Source: Legionella parisiensis
GTDB lineage: Bacteria; Pseudomonadota; Gammaproteobacteria; Legionellales; Legionellaceae
DNA: 58,386 bases
Assembly (NCBI RefSeq): GCF_001467945.1
Contig: NZ_LNYQ01000013.1
Coordinates: forward strand, 1,218,847-1,277,232
Reading direction: 5' to 3'
In this document: piece by piece, positions 18,681-26,926 of the stretch
Layout of the letters: each line of letters begins with the position of its first letter
How positions within the stretch are numbered: the first letter of the stretch is position 1
The notes under the pieces: generated by a model
The model's input: the letters and a program-made list of their open reading frames with translations, nothing else
The model's database searches: none
Told to the model about the DNA's origin: nothing
Position numbers and translations under genes: made by a program

Positions 18681-18736
18681 TGCAAAGTCAGTTATTATAG
18701 CCCGATTATTTTATTCCTTACAATGTGGAAGAGATT

Positions 18737-20152
18737 ATGACAGTCAGAACCCGATTTGCACCAAGCCCAACCGGATTTTTACACGTGGGTGGAGTGAGAA
18801 CTGCTTTATTTTCATGGCTTTATGCAAAGCGCCACGGCGGCGAATTCATCTTACGCATAGAGGACACTGATCAGGAACGTTCAACCCAAGAATCGGTAAG
18901 GGCTATTTTGGATGGCCTGGCCTGGCTAGGCATGGATTATGACGAAGGCCCATTTTATCAAACCCAGCGTTATGAGCGATACAAGCAAGTGGCACAGCAA
19001 TTTTTAGATGAGGGTAAAGCTTATCGCTGTGAATGCAGTAAGGAGCGTCTGGAAGCATTACGAGCGGAACAATTAGCTACTAAAGAAAAACCGCGCTATG
19101 ACGGTCACTGTCGAGATAAAAATTTACCCATATCCGATAAGCCATTTGTGATTCGTTTTAAGAATCCAGCTCAAGGAACTGTAACGTTTCATGATGAAGT
19201 ATATGGCGAAATCCACGTGGCAAATAACGAGCTTGATGATTTGATTCTGGTACGCTCTGATGGTCATCCGACCTATAATTTTGCTGTGGTTATTGATGAT
19301 ATAGATATGAAAATTACCCACGTGATTCGTGGTGATGATCACATTAATAATACGCCAAGACAAATTAATTTGTTTCAGGCACTTAAGGCTCCCATTCCAG
19401 TATTTGCTCATTTACCTATGATCTTAGGAGAGGATGGTAAGCGGTTGTCAAAAAGACACGGTGCTGTGAGTGTATTGCAATTTAAGGAGTTAGGTGTTCT
19501 ACCTCATGCTTTGTTAAATTATTTAGTGCGTTTAGGCTGGTCAAATGGCGATCAAGAGATCTTTAGCATCAATGAGATGATTGAATGCTTTGATTTAAAA
19601 AATGTAAGCCGAGGAGTTTCAAGTTTTAACTATGAGAAATTGTATTGGTTAAACCAACATTATCAAAAAAATGATCCAGTCGAGACTGTGGCTGAATCTT
19701 TACGCTGGCACTTTGAACAGGCAGGTGTTGATCTCTCAAAAGGACCTGAATTAACTGATATAGTTGCCATTCAAGCTGAACGATGTAAAACTTTGACTGA
19801 AATGTGTCAAATGAGCCTGTACTTTTTTACTGATTCGATTGAATACGATGAAGCTGCGGTAAAAAAGCATTTACGTCCGGTTATTTTAGAGCCATTGACC
19901 GCGCTTTATGAACGTTTGCAAGCGGTAAAATCATGGGAAAAAGATCATTTGCAAGAATGCATTAATGATGTCAGCGCTCAATTTGATATTAATATGGGAA
20001 AAATAGCTCAACCATTACGAGTAGCGATAACAGGCTCTGGTATGTCGCCGTCTATTGATATGACACTGACTTTATTGGGAAGGGAAAGGGTACTAACTCG
20101 CCTTCAAAATGCCTTGGAACAATTGAAAATCAGAGCTCAAGCAACTCATTGA
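18737..20152 (+). CDS. gltX: Glutamyl-tRNA synthetase
   Basis: The 471-aa class I aminoacyl-tRNA synthetase has the HIGH-type motif in RFAPSPTGFLHVGG at the N-terminus, and KRLSKRHGA as the KMSKS-type loop near residues 239-247. The C-terminal helical anticodon-binding region is complete. It attaches Glu to tRNA-Glu in the cytosol. I chose the ATG at 18737 (MTVRTRF) rather than 18725 because GGAAG lies five bases upstream and the family starts there. A tRNA-Glu gene lies at the far end of this window. Confidence 0.96.
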   Translation: MTVRTRFAPSPTGFLHVGGVRTALFSWLYAKRHGGEFILRIEDTDQERSTQESVRAILDGLAWLGMDYDEGPFYQTQRYERYKQVAQQFLDEGKAYRCECSKERLEALRAEQLATKEKPRYDGHCRDKNLPISDKPFVIRFKNPAQGTVTFHDEVYGEIHVANNELDDLILVRSDGHPTYNFAVVIDDIDMKITHVIRGDDHINNTPRQINLFQALKAPIPVFAHLPMILGEDGKRLSKRHGAVSVLQFKELGVLPHALLNYLVRLGWSNGDQEIFSINEMIECFDLKNVSRGVSSFNYEKLYWLNQHYQKNDPVETVAESLRWHFEQAGVDLSKGPELTDIVAIQAERCKTLTEMCQMSLYFFTDSIEYDEAAVKKHLRPVILEPLTALYERLQAVKSWEKDHLQECINDVSAQFDINMGKIAQPLRVAITGSGMSPSIDMTLTLLGRERVLTRLQNALEQLKIRAQATH

Positions 20153-20168
20153 TAGGTACTCTCAAGGA

Positions 20169-20195
20169 CTGCAGGTTGATGCATGTAGCCTGCAG
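20169..20195 (+). terminator. Hairpin after gltX, possible terminator
   Basis: CTGCAGG (20169-20175) pairs with CCTGCAG (20189-20195) 17 bp after the gltX stop. No proper U-tract follows, so factor-independent termination is uncertain. Confidence 0.4.
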
Positions 20196-20283
20196 ACTCT
20201 GTGTGTTCGAAAAGTATAGCGGTGGCGCTATATCATGTGCTGTCGAATCGACAAACACTTTTATAAAGAAAGGATGATACCTT

Positions 20284-21546
20284 ATGAAATTGAAATCACA
20301 ATTATTGGGATTTGTCTTAAGCTCTTTTATGGCTTCGCCAATACTTTATGCTGGCTCGGAGACTTCTTCTGCACTCACAAATCAGTTGCAACAAGAGATT
20401 AATGCTTACTATAACAAGTACAGTAAAAAGGAAAAATTTACTGCTATCGCTGCTTCTGTCTTCATTCCTCAGAATCAAATGAATTACAAAAAGGAAATCA
20501 AAACAGTGGTGTTTGGTACTATGGGCTATCCTCCTATATCCCAACCTATTACCTCAAATAATTTGTTTGATATTGGCAGCATTACCAAATCCTTTACTGC
20601 ATTAATTCTTTTGCAATTACAGACCGAAGATAAATTGACTCTAGACGATCCTCTGGGTAAATGGTTACCGCAATATCCTAATTGGAAAAATGTCACTTTG
20701 AGACGATTATTAAATATGACAAGTGGCATACCAAATTATTCTGAAGATGATGAATTTTCCAAAGAAATGGAATCACATTTAGATAAAATTTGGACGAATG
20801 AGGAGTTGCTTAAATACGCTCACCCTGAAAAACCACTCAAAAAGAAAAAAGGAAATCTTTTTGAATACTCTAATTCCAATTACATTCTTGCTGCATTGGT
20901 AATCGAAAAAATTACCAATGATACTTTTGAAAACCAATTAAAATTGCGAATTATCAATTCAAAAAATGGATTAAATGATTCCTTTTATCTTGCCGGGTCC
21001 GATGGTCCATCTGTAGGAAAGGCAATTGAAGAGCGCAGGGTACATGGGTATTTATATGATGAGAAAAAAAATAAATTAATTGATACGCTGACCAATGACT
21101 TATCCTGGGGTGGGGCTGCTGGTGCGATTGTTGCTACACCCGAAGATGTAGTTCGCTGGGTGCAATTGCTTTATCATGGAACTTTAATTAAGCCCATTTT
21201 TAGAGAGCGAATTTTAGCTGAATTAGAATCTGTTGTATCCATGAAAACAGGGAAACCGATTCCGCATGTGAATGAAGATGATCCTTATGGATTTGGCTTG
21301 GGAGTAGGAGCCTTTTATGATAAAGATCTCAAGCAAAGTTTTTGGTTTTATAAAGGAAGCACTTTAGGTTTTCGCGTGATGTATTTTTGGCAGCCTTGCA
21401 ATAATGTTACTACAGTGGTTGCTTTAAATAGCAAAGGAGGAGAAGGGAATCCGGATTCAAAATTAGGCGATGAGATCATCGAAGCGAACCAAAATTTATA
21501 CAAAGTAATATTGAAAAGCTATCCTGAATTGCAGTGCATCTCGTGA
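20284..21546 (+). CDS. Secreted serine hydrolase of the beta-lactamase / class C PBP family
   Basis: The 420-aa product has an N-terminal signal peptide ending around LYAG (residue 24). It then has a beta-lactamase-like catalytic domain with SxxK at Ser99-Ile-Thr-Lys102 (DIGSITKSFTA) and the Tyr-x-Asn motif YSN at 195-197. Further family landmarks are LLNMTSGIPNY and a Gly-rich GGAAGAIVATPEDVVRW. Members include class C beta-lactamases, D-Ala-D-Ala carboxypeptidases and esterases, and the substrate cannot be decided here. It should act in the periplasm or outside the cell. A terminator follows. Confidence 0.88.
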   Translation: MKLKSQLLGFVLSSFMASPILYAGSETSSALTNQLQQEINAYYNKYSKKEKFTAIAASVFIPQNQMNYKKEIKTVVFGTMGYPPISQPITSNNLFDIGSITKSFTALILLQLQTEDKLTLDDPLGKWLPQYPNWKNVTLRRLLNMTSGIPNYSEDDEFSKEMESHLDKIWTNEELLKYAHPEKPLKKKKGNLFEYSNSNYILAALVIEKITNDTFENQLKLRIINSKNGLNDSFYLAGSDGPSVGKAIEERRVHGYLYDEKKNKLIDTLTNDLSWGGAAGAIVATPEDVVRWVQLLYHGTLIKPIFRERILAELESVVSMKTGKPIPHVNEDDPYGFGLGVGAFYDKDLKQSFWFYKGSTLGFRVMYFWQPCNNVTTVVALNSKGGEGNPDSKLGDEIIEANQNLYKVILKSYPELQCIS

Positions 21547-21556
21547 TTCTGTTTTA

Positions 21557-21585
21557 CCTTCTCCCTTTTGGGGAGAAGGCCTTTT
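21557..21585 (+). terminator. Terminator hairpin after the serine hydrolase gene
   Basis: CCTTCTCCC (21557-21565) and GGGAGAAGG (21571-21579) form a 9-bp stem with a 5-nt loop, followed by CCTTTTA. It is placed 11 bp past the stop codon. Confidence 0.7.
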
Positions 21586-21685
21586 ATGCAAGCTCTTCAA
21601 AAAAATTGCAATAAATTAACCTTTCAAATTGTAGTATGCATATAATTCACGTGATACAATTCTACACTTTGGGTTATAAGTAGAC

Positions 21686-22795
21686 ATGCGAAGTAAGAAT
21701 CGATCACATGAGTCTCAATCTCTTGAATCCGGCTCTCAATCACCTGAATCTGAGTATCAATCAACGGAACCTGAGTATCAACCACCGGAATCCTTAACGG
21801 TTAATAAAATCACGGATCATTTTTTTATTTCAATTAATAAAAAAATGGGACATTCTTTTATCATGTTGGGAGTATATGATCAAAATAAATTCCGTCATGT
21901 ACTTTGTCGCGTTGGTAAAGTTGCCGAGGTTGAAGTGGATGAGAATGGTGAAACGGATTATCCTACTAATCTGCAATTTCTTTGCAATGCCCTTTTTTTT
22001 GCTAGTAAAGCCTATTTAAAGGATGAAGGCGTTTCCCGAAAAAAAAGAGGTAATGTTCCAATTACTTACCAGGCCTATGATATTTCCTATGAGCAATACA
22101 TAGAATTTGTGAGAATATTAGAATCTTTGCGAGGTCATGATACATATACATGTTATAAACCTGATTCTGACTCAGCGAAGGATGAAGTTACCTTGACGCT
22201 TACCAGTGAAAAAAAATTATCCTCGGTAAATGTAAATAAACTAAATACGGATCTTCTTGAGTTGAATGTAGGTAATACATGTAGGCATGCCGCAATAGAA
22301 CTTATTGAAGCAATTCAACATGTACCCATATCTCCGTCAGTTTCTTCTTCTTTTTTGACGAATCTACCGTATGAGACGGTATTGGAGTATGGCAGCCCAA
22401 GTGAGAACTTACCATTTTATGTACTTCCACCGCCCCCAGCGTCTTTCCAATCGGATAAGGCAAAAGAAAAAGTAATCACAAAGTTATACTCGCGGATGGA
22501 AAATATGCTACTCCTCGAGCCTGATTCTCAGTATACTCAGGATAAGTTTCTGAAATTGAAAGAATTGTATTTAAATATCGTAGGATCTCCGAAAGATTTA
22601 TCGCTTGATCGATTACTAACGAACATCCTTACCTGGAAAGATGATAAAAATAATCAGAAAATATTAAACGTTTTAAGAAAAGAATATTTCTGGGACTCTC
22701 TTCCTTTCATTAAAAGACAATCGGCCACTATGAATTTACTTGCAGAAGTGGAAGAAGATCTTACAACGGAAATCAAGAATAGGAAACTAAGTTAG
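21686..22795 (+). CDS. Hypothetical protein with N-terminal heptapeptide repeats
   Basis: The 369-aa soluble protein matches no family I recognise. Residues 10-36 are four tandem copies of a 7-residue unit (SQSLESG, SQSPESE, YQSTEPE, YQPPES), encoded by a 21-bp DNA repeat. The following domain starts near residue 40 (VNKITDHFFISINKKMGHSF) and mixes strands and helices, and a proline-rich stretch (YVLPPPPASF) lies near residue 250. No signal peptide is present. Disordered repeat tips and lack of relatives are common among Legionella effectors, but that is only a guess. It is a single gene between the serine hydrolase and the GST. Confidence 0.65.
   Translation: MRSKNRSHESQSLESGSQSPESEYQSTEPEYQPPESLTVNKITDHFFISINKKMGHSFIMLGVYDQNKFRHVLCRVGKVAEVEVDENGETDYPTNLQFLCNALFFASKAYLKDEGVSRKKRGNVPITYQAYDISYEQYIEFVRILESLRGHDTYTCYKPDSDSAKDEVTLTLTSEKKLSSVNVNKLNTDLLELNVGNTCRHAAIELIEAIQHVPISPSVSSSFLTNLPYETVLEYGSPSENLPFYVLPPPPASFQSDKAKEKVITKLYSRMENMLLLEPDSQYTQDKFLKLKELYLNIVGSPKDLSLDRLLTNILTWKDDKNNQKILNVLRKEYFWDSLPFIKRQSATMNLLAEVEEDLTTEIKNRKLS
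21713..21793 (+). repeat. 21-bp tandem repeat within a coding region
   Basis: Just under four copies of a 21-bp unit of the form TCTCAATCNCNNGAATCNGNN lie at 21713-21733, 21734-21754, 21755-21775 and 21776-21793. They keep the reading frame of the 369-aa protein. The copies have diverged, so it is not a fresh expansion. Confidence 0.8.
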
Positions 22796-22906
22796 AGAGA
22801 CTCATTTTAGCAGTGTTCAATCGTGTACAAAAAGCATATTATAAGTAGTTTTTGAGTTTCTTTTAAATATACCACTCGGTATTAACTATGAATCAAAGGA
22901 GTGAAT

Positions 22907-23509
22907 ATGAAGCTTTATTACACCAAATCAGCGTGTTCCTTAGCTGTACGTATTGTTCTTAATGAGTTAGGCCTTAATTTTCAGGATGAAGAAGTCGATT
23001 TGCAAGCAAAAAAAACTCGCTCAGACGAAAATTATTTATCCATTAATCCAAAAGGTGCTGTTCCTGCACTTTGTCTTGATAATGGCGACATACTGACTGA
23101 AAATCAGGTGATTTTGCAATATTTAGCAGATACAACACCCGGCCAAAAACTTTTGCCTTCAGTAGGTGATTTAACTAGATACCATACTCTAGAATGGCTC
23201 AATTATGTTGCTACTGAATTACATAAAACAGCAGGCATGTTTTTCTATCCTAATCTTAATGATGAAACAAAAAGCATTTTTATGTCCATAATTAATGTCA
23301 AATTGAAACATGTAAATGAGCGTCTTGCGAGTGGACCCTATTTGATGGGTAAAGAGTTTACCTTACCAGATGCTTATTTGTTTGTCATAATACGGTGGAC
23401 CCATTATTTTAAAATGGATCTTTCAGCCTATAAACATATTGAAAAATTCATGAGTATTGTTGCAGAACGCCCTGCTATTGTGACTTCCCTGCAACAAGAA
23501 AAACTATAA
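22907..23509 (+). CDS. Glutathione S-transferase
   Basis: The 200-aa product has a thioredoxin-like N-terminal domain (MKLYYTKSACSLAVRIVLNE) with the bacterial beta-class GST features, including Cys10 next to Ser11 and the cis-Pro/glutathione-binding NPKGAVPAL and TENQVILQYLAD. An all-helical C-terminal domain follows, with LPDAYLFV. It probably conjugates or reduces electrophiles with glutathione in the cytosol. I use the ATG at 22907, because the upstream GTG is part of the GGAG Shine-Dalgarno sequence. Confidence 0.92.
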   Translation: MKLYYTKSACSLAVRIVLNELGLNFQDEEVDLQAKKTRSDENYLSINPKGAVPALCLDNGDILTENQVILQYLADTTPGQKLLPSVGDLTRYHTLEWLNYVATELHKTAGMFFYPNLNDETKSIFMSIINVKLKHVNERLASGPYLMGKEFTLPDAYLFVIIRWTHYFKMDLSAYKHIEKFMSIVAERPAIVTSLQQEKL

Positions 23510-23639
23510 TAAACACTTATCCTCAATATTAAGAACGTTCGTATTGAATACCTCCACATGCATTTAAATTCGAGCGTTCCAAGAAATTTTTGCTCCGGGA
23601 TAAGGTAATTACAAACTGTAATTATTTTGGGAGGCAAAT

Positions 23640-25406
23640 GTGCCTATAAAAGCTACTTTCCGAGGTGGAATAGATCTTAACTTTTTCCCACAACGTCAAT
23701 TTGAACCAATCGATGGTGTAGATCCTGAGAAGCAGGCACCAATTATTGCTCGTAATGCAGTACGGCTTTTAATGATGGGGTGGACGGAGCAGTGGACTGA
23801 GTTGTTAACTTCTACAATAGCTCATGCTATTTTTGTACAGCGTGATCATGAGTTATTAAGGGAGTTACGTTTCGCTTTCCAACAAGGGTTTTCAGAGCTT
23901 TTTGGACAACTTAAAGGGAAAAAATTAACGGACGCACAACAAGAACAAGTTAATCTTTACTTGAGTAATTGTTTAACTTTACTTCCTTACAGCGATTTAA
24001 CACCTTATGAATCCATAAAAATCCCTCAATGTATTGATGGACATTGGGAGCTTGTCGAATATCAGGTTAAACCAATTGAATTAACTGAACGAACAGGATG
24101 GCAGAATTATTTCATCCATGACAGAGATCGTGTTTTTGCTTATGGACTGGAGCCAATTTTTAATCAGAAAGCGGAGTCACATTTAATTTTTATGGGAACA
24201 ACTTATCCAGCAGGGCAAGGTTTTTTACCTCAAATTAATACGGATTCTAAGGGGTTTTCCACAGTTGGTGAGTCTCTTTATCGAATGGGGCGAAAAAGAA
24301 TTCATGAATGGCTCAGTTCACAAAAAAATAAAATACATGTATGTGGGGTAAGCTTAGGTGGATCTTTAAGTTTATTGCTCGCTATTGATAAAGGAAAGTA
24401 TAAACTTGCACGGGTTGACGCATTAAATCCCGCTGGACTTCATGATGCCTGGTTTAAAAGACGTTATGATTATTGGGATAGGTTGATTGAAAAACCGGAA
24501 GTTGTTGTGCAAAAACAGGGAAATGATCCCGTGTCGGCTTTTGGAGTTTGGAAGGATGATTGGTATATTATTCAGGTAATTCCTCCCAAAGACAAAAAAG
24601 GACCTAATCGTTTTTGTGATCATTTTTTAAATTACGCGGGTTTTGCTGATACAATTTTTACTTATATTGAGGCAGAACAGGATAATGCCAAACGAAAAAC
24701 ACGCAATTTTTGGCTTTATACACTGGGTAGAACCTTAGTTTATAGTCTTTTTTTACTACCGTACACTTACGCAGTTCGACCTTGGATGTATTTTCTTATA
24801 AAAAATTGGATGATCTCTATACCTGTATTAGAAATTCTTGTTGGGACTTGTCTGGCATTTGTCGGTATTTTACCTGCTCTTTCTTTTCTGAGCATTGCAG
24901 GAGGTTTATTTGCAAGTGCTCTTATATTCTCTTATTTTTTTTCTAATAAACACGGCTCAAATTCTTCTGTCCAAAATGATGAACTTATAGAGAAAGCAGG
25001 GCTTGCACAAATGCATAATCCTTTGCTTTCTAGAAATCCAACTATGGATATTTATAATGAGGATAATGCAGTTCATATCGATTTGACCTATCAACAAATA
25101 CATACCTATTATCAGGTAATGCGTTGTCTGGTAAAAGAAAAGAGTTTTTTACCGGATGCAGAAAGAAAATGCAAACATATTGATAGACTTACCAAAAAAA
25201 CTTTGCTCGAAGAAAGTGCAGACTCCCAGAAGGCTAATTGTGTCCTGCCATTTTACGTTACTCGAGCAAAAGCGGCCCATATACGGCGCACCTTGACTCT
25301 AGTAGAGCAATTAGGGATTGAAAATTCAAACTTAAAGCCGAATTTGGAAAAATGCTATGCTGAATATTATATTGGTAAAGACATGTTTGGTAACCTACCA
25401 CCTTAG
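23640..25406 (+). CDS. Membrane-anchored alpha/beta-hydrolase-like protein
   Basis: The 588-aa product has a serine-hydrolase elbow GVSLGG (nucleophile candidate Ser238) within HVCGVSLGGSLSLLLA, preceded by a strand with HLIFMGTTYPAG. Two or three hydrophobic helices lie around residues 358-440, followed by a charged C-terminal tail of about 140 residues. No signal peptide is present. This layout resembles Legionella lipase-like or effector-like proteins, but I cannot name the family. Translation starts at GTG with a strong GGGAGG five bases upstream. The product contains the same kind of elbow as the protein at 45203, although the two are otherwise not obviously alike. Confidence 0.65.
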   Translation: MPIKATFRGGIDLNFFPQRQFEPIDGVDPEKQAPIIARNAVRLLMMGWTEQWTELLTSTIAHAIFVQRDHELLRELRFAFQQGFSELFGQLKGKKLTDAQQEQVNLYLSNCLTLLPYSDLTPYESIKIPQCIDGHWELVEYQVKPIELTERTGWQNYFIHDRDRVFAYGLEPIFNQKAESHLIFMGTTYPAGQGFLPQINTDSKGFSTVGESLYRMGRKRIHEWLSSQKNKIHVCGVSLGGSLSLLLAIDKGKYKLARVDALNPAGLHDAWFKRRYDYWDRLIEKPEVVVQKQGNDPVSAFGVWKDDWYIIQVIPPKDKKGPNRFCDHFLNYAGFADTIFTYIEAEQDNAKRKTRNFWLYTLGRTLVYSLFLLPYTYAVRPWMYFLIKNWMISIPVLEILVGTCLAFVGILPALSFLSIAGGLFASALIFSYFFSNKHGSNSSVQNDELIEKAGLAQMHNPLLSRNPTMDIYNEDNAVHIDLTYQQIHTYYQVMRCLVKEKSFLPDAERKCKHIDRLTKKTLLEESADSQKANCVLPFYVTRAKAAHIRRTLTLVEQLGIENSNLKPNLEKCYAEYYIGKDMFGNLPP

Positions 25407-25537
25407 GGGTAGTTAAATCAGTTATAAAAGTAGGCTAGATTAGCCCCTGCATAGGTTCCTAGTCAGTATTAGCCGCCTAGCTGGCTAGTAGACTATTTAC
25501 TTATAGCGACAATCGGATAAATGCGGTAATAGAAAGC

Positions 25538-25559
25538 CGGATTATACAGTAATAATCCG
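25538..25559. terminator. Intergenic hairpin between convergent genes
   Basis: CGGATTAT and ATAATCCG form an 8-bp stem around a 6-nt loop between the convergent hydrolase-like and outer membrane genes. It could end transcripts from either side, but there is no clear U-tract. Confidence 0.4.
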
Positions 25560-25609
25560 AGGCTATATTGGGATATTGCAGCAATAGTATGCTAGTTTTT
25601 AAAAAAGCA

Positions 25610-26266
25610 TTAAAAACGAAAAATCAGATGGGCAGCGACTGAGTAAAGAAATGGATAATATGCGTCTGCTGGATTAAGTTGCGATTCTCCGTAGCCAGCA
25701 GTAAAAGATCCCGCAATTTCACCCATTATTCGTTCGGTAAAGTTATAATTTAATCCCACACTAAAAGTAGGCCCTGGCCGCCAATTATCAACAACGATAT
25801 CTTTACGGTGCACACCTGCTACCCCTGCACCAGAAAAAATTTTCATTTGTGAATGGGGAATAGGGACCATGAGCTTTCCCATCAAAGTCAGGACTTCGGT
25901 TTGAGAGGTTAAAGTTTCTAAGCCATCATGATCGAAACTGAATAAACTTATAGAGTCGAAATTAACATTCGCTTCCGGAAAGTGAGTGTAATTCATTTCA
26001 ATCGCAAAGAAGTGAGTAAATTCAAATCCTGCCAAGACACCCCACACGCTGCCGCCCTCTTCAACTTTTATTGGTGTTGAGAGCATAAGAGCAACATTTT
26101 GATTTTCTTTAGTGGGAACTAAACCTTTCCACGTAGTTGAGCCAAAACCGCCTATTGCACCTACATAAAAAGGGTGCTGTGGTAGATTACTGTTCTCTGC
26201 TAAACAAGAGGATGTAGAAAGAAATAAGAATGAGAAAAAAAATAATTTTGATTTTTTATTATGCAC
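25610..26266 (-). CDS. Outer membrane beta-barrel protein
   Basis: The 218-aa product has a Sec signal peptide (FFFSFLFLSTSSCLAE, cleavage near residue 24). The remainder alternates hydrophobic and polar residues and ends with a terminal aromatic (AAHLIFRF), typical of small outer membrane barrels of the OmpA/OmpW/porin-like class. Segments such as FYVGAIGGFGSTTWKG and IMGEIAGSFTAGYG look like barrel strands. It is probably a surface-exposed envelope protein. The exact role is unknown. Confidence 0.75.
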   Translation of the reverse strand: MHNKKSKLFFFSFLFLSTSSCLAENSNLPQHPFYVGAIGGFGSTTWKGLVPTKENQNVALMLSTPIKVEEGGSVWGVLAGFEFTHFFAIEMNYTHFPEANVNFDSISLFSFDHDGLETLTSQTEVLTLMGKLMVPIPHSQMKIFSGAGVAGVHRKDIVVDNWRPGPTFSVGLNYNFTERIMGEIAGSFTAGYGESQLNPADAYYPFLYSVAAHLIFRF

Positions 26267-26362
26267 AATAATACTCTACCAAGATTGCTTTAATCATTAG
26301 AATTTCTGTTGGGCCGAAGCCCAACTTAATTAAATTTTTCTGACTTTTATAATTTAATAAAA

Positions 26363-26722
26363 TTATTGACAGGATTTCCGAGTGGAACTACATATTCTGC
26401 CTCGAGAATCCATCCCACCAAGGCGATAACAATTCCAATTATCAAGACAATCTTGTTTTGTAGTGTAAGGTTGTGCTGCACAAGCTTTATCTAATGAGCC
26501 ATATACACTCACCATACGTGCATAAAGCATATTCATATCTTGGCACATACCAGCAGGTAAACCTGAAGAGGTGCAATAACATGTTGCAACTAATTTAAAT
26601 GAGGCACAAAAATTTAAATCATTAGTAGGAACAGCATTACCACAAGGATTACCGTATGAAAAAACAGAGAAACTTAGCAAACACATTAAACCTGCAAAAA
26701 ATCCTCGTATCATTTTTAACAT
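26363..26722 (-). CDS. Small secreted cysteine-rich protein
   Basis: The 119-aa product has an N-terminal signal sequence (IRGFFAGLMCLLSFSVFSYG). The mature part is rich in cysteine: about ten residues, including NPCGN, NFCASF, CYCTSS, MCQD, KACAA, DCLDNWNC, ICSS and KSCQ. An even cysteine count suggests several disulfides in a periplasmic or extracellular product. No family is recognised. It sits downstream of the MMPL exporter on the same strand, after a gap of about 200 bp. Confidence 0.7.
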   Translation of the reverse strand: MLKMIRGFFAGLMCLLSFSVFSYGNPCGNAVPTNDLNFCASFKLVATCYCTSSGLPAGMCQDMNMLYARMVSVYGSLDKACAAQPYTTKQDCLDNWNCYRLGGMDSRGRICSSTRKSCQ

Positions 26723-26926
26723 CCTCTTTTTTATTAAGGCCTGAAATTTTATCTAAGTAACTCTATCAGAAAATTAATCAGGCTGCAAAAGACATTGGAT
26801 GAAGATGTGATTTTTAATGATGTAAAAGCCAGGGTGTGTTTACATTTCTTCAATCTTGTCTAAATTGTTCTAATTTATCTAGTTAAAATAGTAACCATTT
26901 CGGACATATTTAACTTAACTGATGGG

